A stretch of 8,177 nucleotides of DNA from NCBI GenBank assembly GCA_947041065.1, contig CAMRCV010000016.1, forward strand, positions 1 to 8,177, given 5' to 3'. Made by a program: the position numbers and the translations under genes. The stretch is from an uncultured Mycoplasma sp. Lineage in GTDB: Bacteria > Bacillota_I > Bacilli_A > Mycoplasmatales > Metamycoplasmataceae. How positions within the stretch are numbered: position 1 is the stretch's first letter; every line of letters starts with the position of its first letter. Positions 6,969 through 8,177 of this stretch are shown one piece after another. The notes beneath the pieces were generated by a model. That model did no database searches and was not told the DNA's origin. It saw nothing but the letters and a program-made list of their open reading frames with translations.

Positions 6969-8177
6969 TTATCGAAATTTATTTTGATTTGAAGTTTTGT
7001 GTTCTTTGAATTCTTTACCAGACATCACAACTTTGTTCTTCATTTTAGCATTAATGTTTTCAATAATAGTTTCAATTTTATTTAATTCACTATCTTCTGA
7101 CGAAATTAATAATGATTGATTCATAAAATTTTGGAAAGAGTTTTCGATTTTAGATACCTTAATTCCTAGACAAACAAGCGTCTCGTTATTTCATAATTTT
7201 TTCATTAACTGAGAAGTATATAAATAAATATCTTCTTGGGAATTAATTAGCTTATCAAGTTGAAGAGATTTAGATTTATGACCTTCTTTTGTTTGGATGC
7301 TAATTGAAATATTACTTCCACAAATATTTCTTTCTAATAATCTTTGAGAAACTTTTGATGAAAGATTTTGCAAACTAGCATAAACCTCTTTACTATCTTT
7401 GGCCGGTCCATTTAAAAAAGTTTTTTCATTGCTGATAGAGTTTAAAATGTTATTTTCTAATTTTAAATTATCTTCACCTACACCATTGGCATTATCTAAA
7501 AATTTCTGGGTTTGATTTAAAAATATTTTTCTAATTTTAGGATCATTATAATCAGATTTTGCTAGATCACCAATTGTCTCAATTCCAATTTTAATTAATT
7601 GAGAAGACTTCACTTTACCTAAACCATAATAATTTGTTATTGGCATTGACCAAATCATTTCTTGGTAATTATTATAAGTAATAAAAGTAATACCTAAAGG
7701 TTTGTTAATTGCTGTGGCCATTTTTGCTAAAAATTTATTGTAAGATATTCCGATAGAAACCGGCATAGAAAGATTCTTAGACATTGTTTTTTGAATATCT
7801 AAAACAAGATTTTTAATTGAACCGAACTTTTGTCAAACTTTAGTAACATCAATATATCATTCATCTATAGAAACTATTTGTACTAATGGTGAATAATTCT
7901 TCGATAATAAATTGTAAATTTTTTTCGAAAAGTTTTGATAAAGACTTAAATTAGGTTCAATCACTATTAAGTTTGGACATTTCTTTTTAATTGCAGAAAT
8001 TGCTCAAGGTACTTTGACACCCTTTGCTTTCGCTTCATAACTTAAAGAAACTGCAATGGCATTAGGAATGTGTTGTGCAATAGCAACTTCTTTATTTGAG
8101 AGTTCTGGCCTAAGGGCTACCTCACAACTCACAAAGAAAGAATCAACATCAATGTGCAATATAACTTTTTTTGTTTT
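6969..8177 (-). CDS. dinB: Y-family DNA polymerase, DinB/Pol IV type (extreme 5' end outside window)
   Basis: The frame is open from the right edge to TAA (6969-6971), giving 402 residues. The family is a low-fidelity translesion polymerase that copies damaged DNA. Palm/finger motifs: ILHIDVDSFFVSCE with catalytic Asp10 and the aromatic steric-gate position, SYEAKAKGVKVPW, CPNLIVIEPN with LSLY (the substrate-binding SYEAR and CP regions), and VSIDEWYIDVT with catalytic Asp105 and Glu106. SIGISYNKFLAKMA then NKPLG follows, then thumb helix-hairpin-helix (YYGLGKVKSSQLIKIGIETI, IGDLAK) and a little-finger domain. The catalytic Asp in E. coli Pol IV is residue 8, so only the start codon or a few residues are missing here. 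Two oddities are Trp (TGA) after SIDE, where Ala or Ser is usual, and Lys-rich ends. The C-terminal tail (EFKEHKTSNQNKFR) is not a recognisable beta-clamp-binding motif. Same strand as nadD-yqeK, 43 bp upstream of it. Confidence 0.93.

Overview
The window looks like part of a mollicute (mycoplasma) genome. The DNA is very AT-rich, and five reading frames only become complete, recognisable proteins when TGA is read as tryptophan (genetic code 4). Examples are the GalU nucleotide-binding loop, PlsY, the NadD-YqeK fusion, the MTA/SAH nucleosidase and a DinB-type polymerase. Under the standard code each would look broken. The NadD-YqeK fusion and a giant repeat-built surface protein fit the hominis/pulmonis-type mycoplasmas. 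The repeat protein recalls the large variable surface proteins reported for Mycoplasma mobile, but the species is not proven by this window.

Left part (1-3548, + strand): the 3' end of a very large surface protein gene, open at the left edge. It encodes ten full copies and one shortened copy of an 89-residue module (267 bp, strikingly constant period), then one membrane helix and a cytoplasmic tail of about 170 residues made of Pro/Lys-rich and then Gln/Asn/Asp/Gly/Tyr/Trp-rich sequence. This is the least explained and most interesting object here.

Middle (3549-5198, + strand): a short promoter region with overlapping TATAAT boxes almost touching the start codon, then galU and plsY separated by only 3 bp. 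GalU makes UDP-glucose, a sugar donor for glycolipids and surface glycans. PlsY makes lysophosphatidate from acyl-phosphate and glycerol-3-phosphate. Together they suggest a small membrane-lipid operon.

Right part (5202-8177, - strand, converging on plsY with 3 bp between stop codons): in transcription order, dinB (only its extreme 5' end is missing), a nadD-yqeK fusion, and mtnN, whose start lies inside the end of nadD-yqeK. The last two both deal with adenine nucleotides: NAD synthesis, dinucleotide hydrolysis and recycling of SAM by-products. No RNA genes, insertion sequences or CRISPR arrays were seen, and no stretch over 300 bp lacks a gene.
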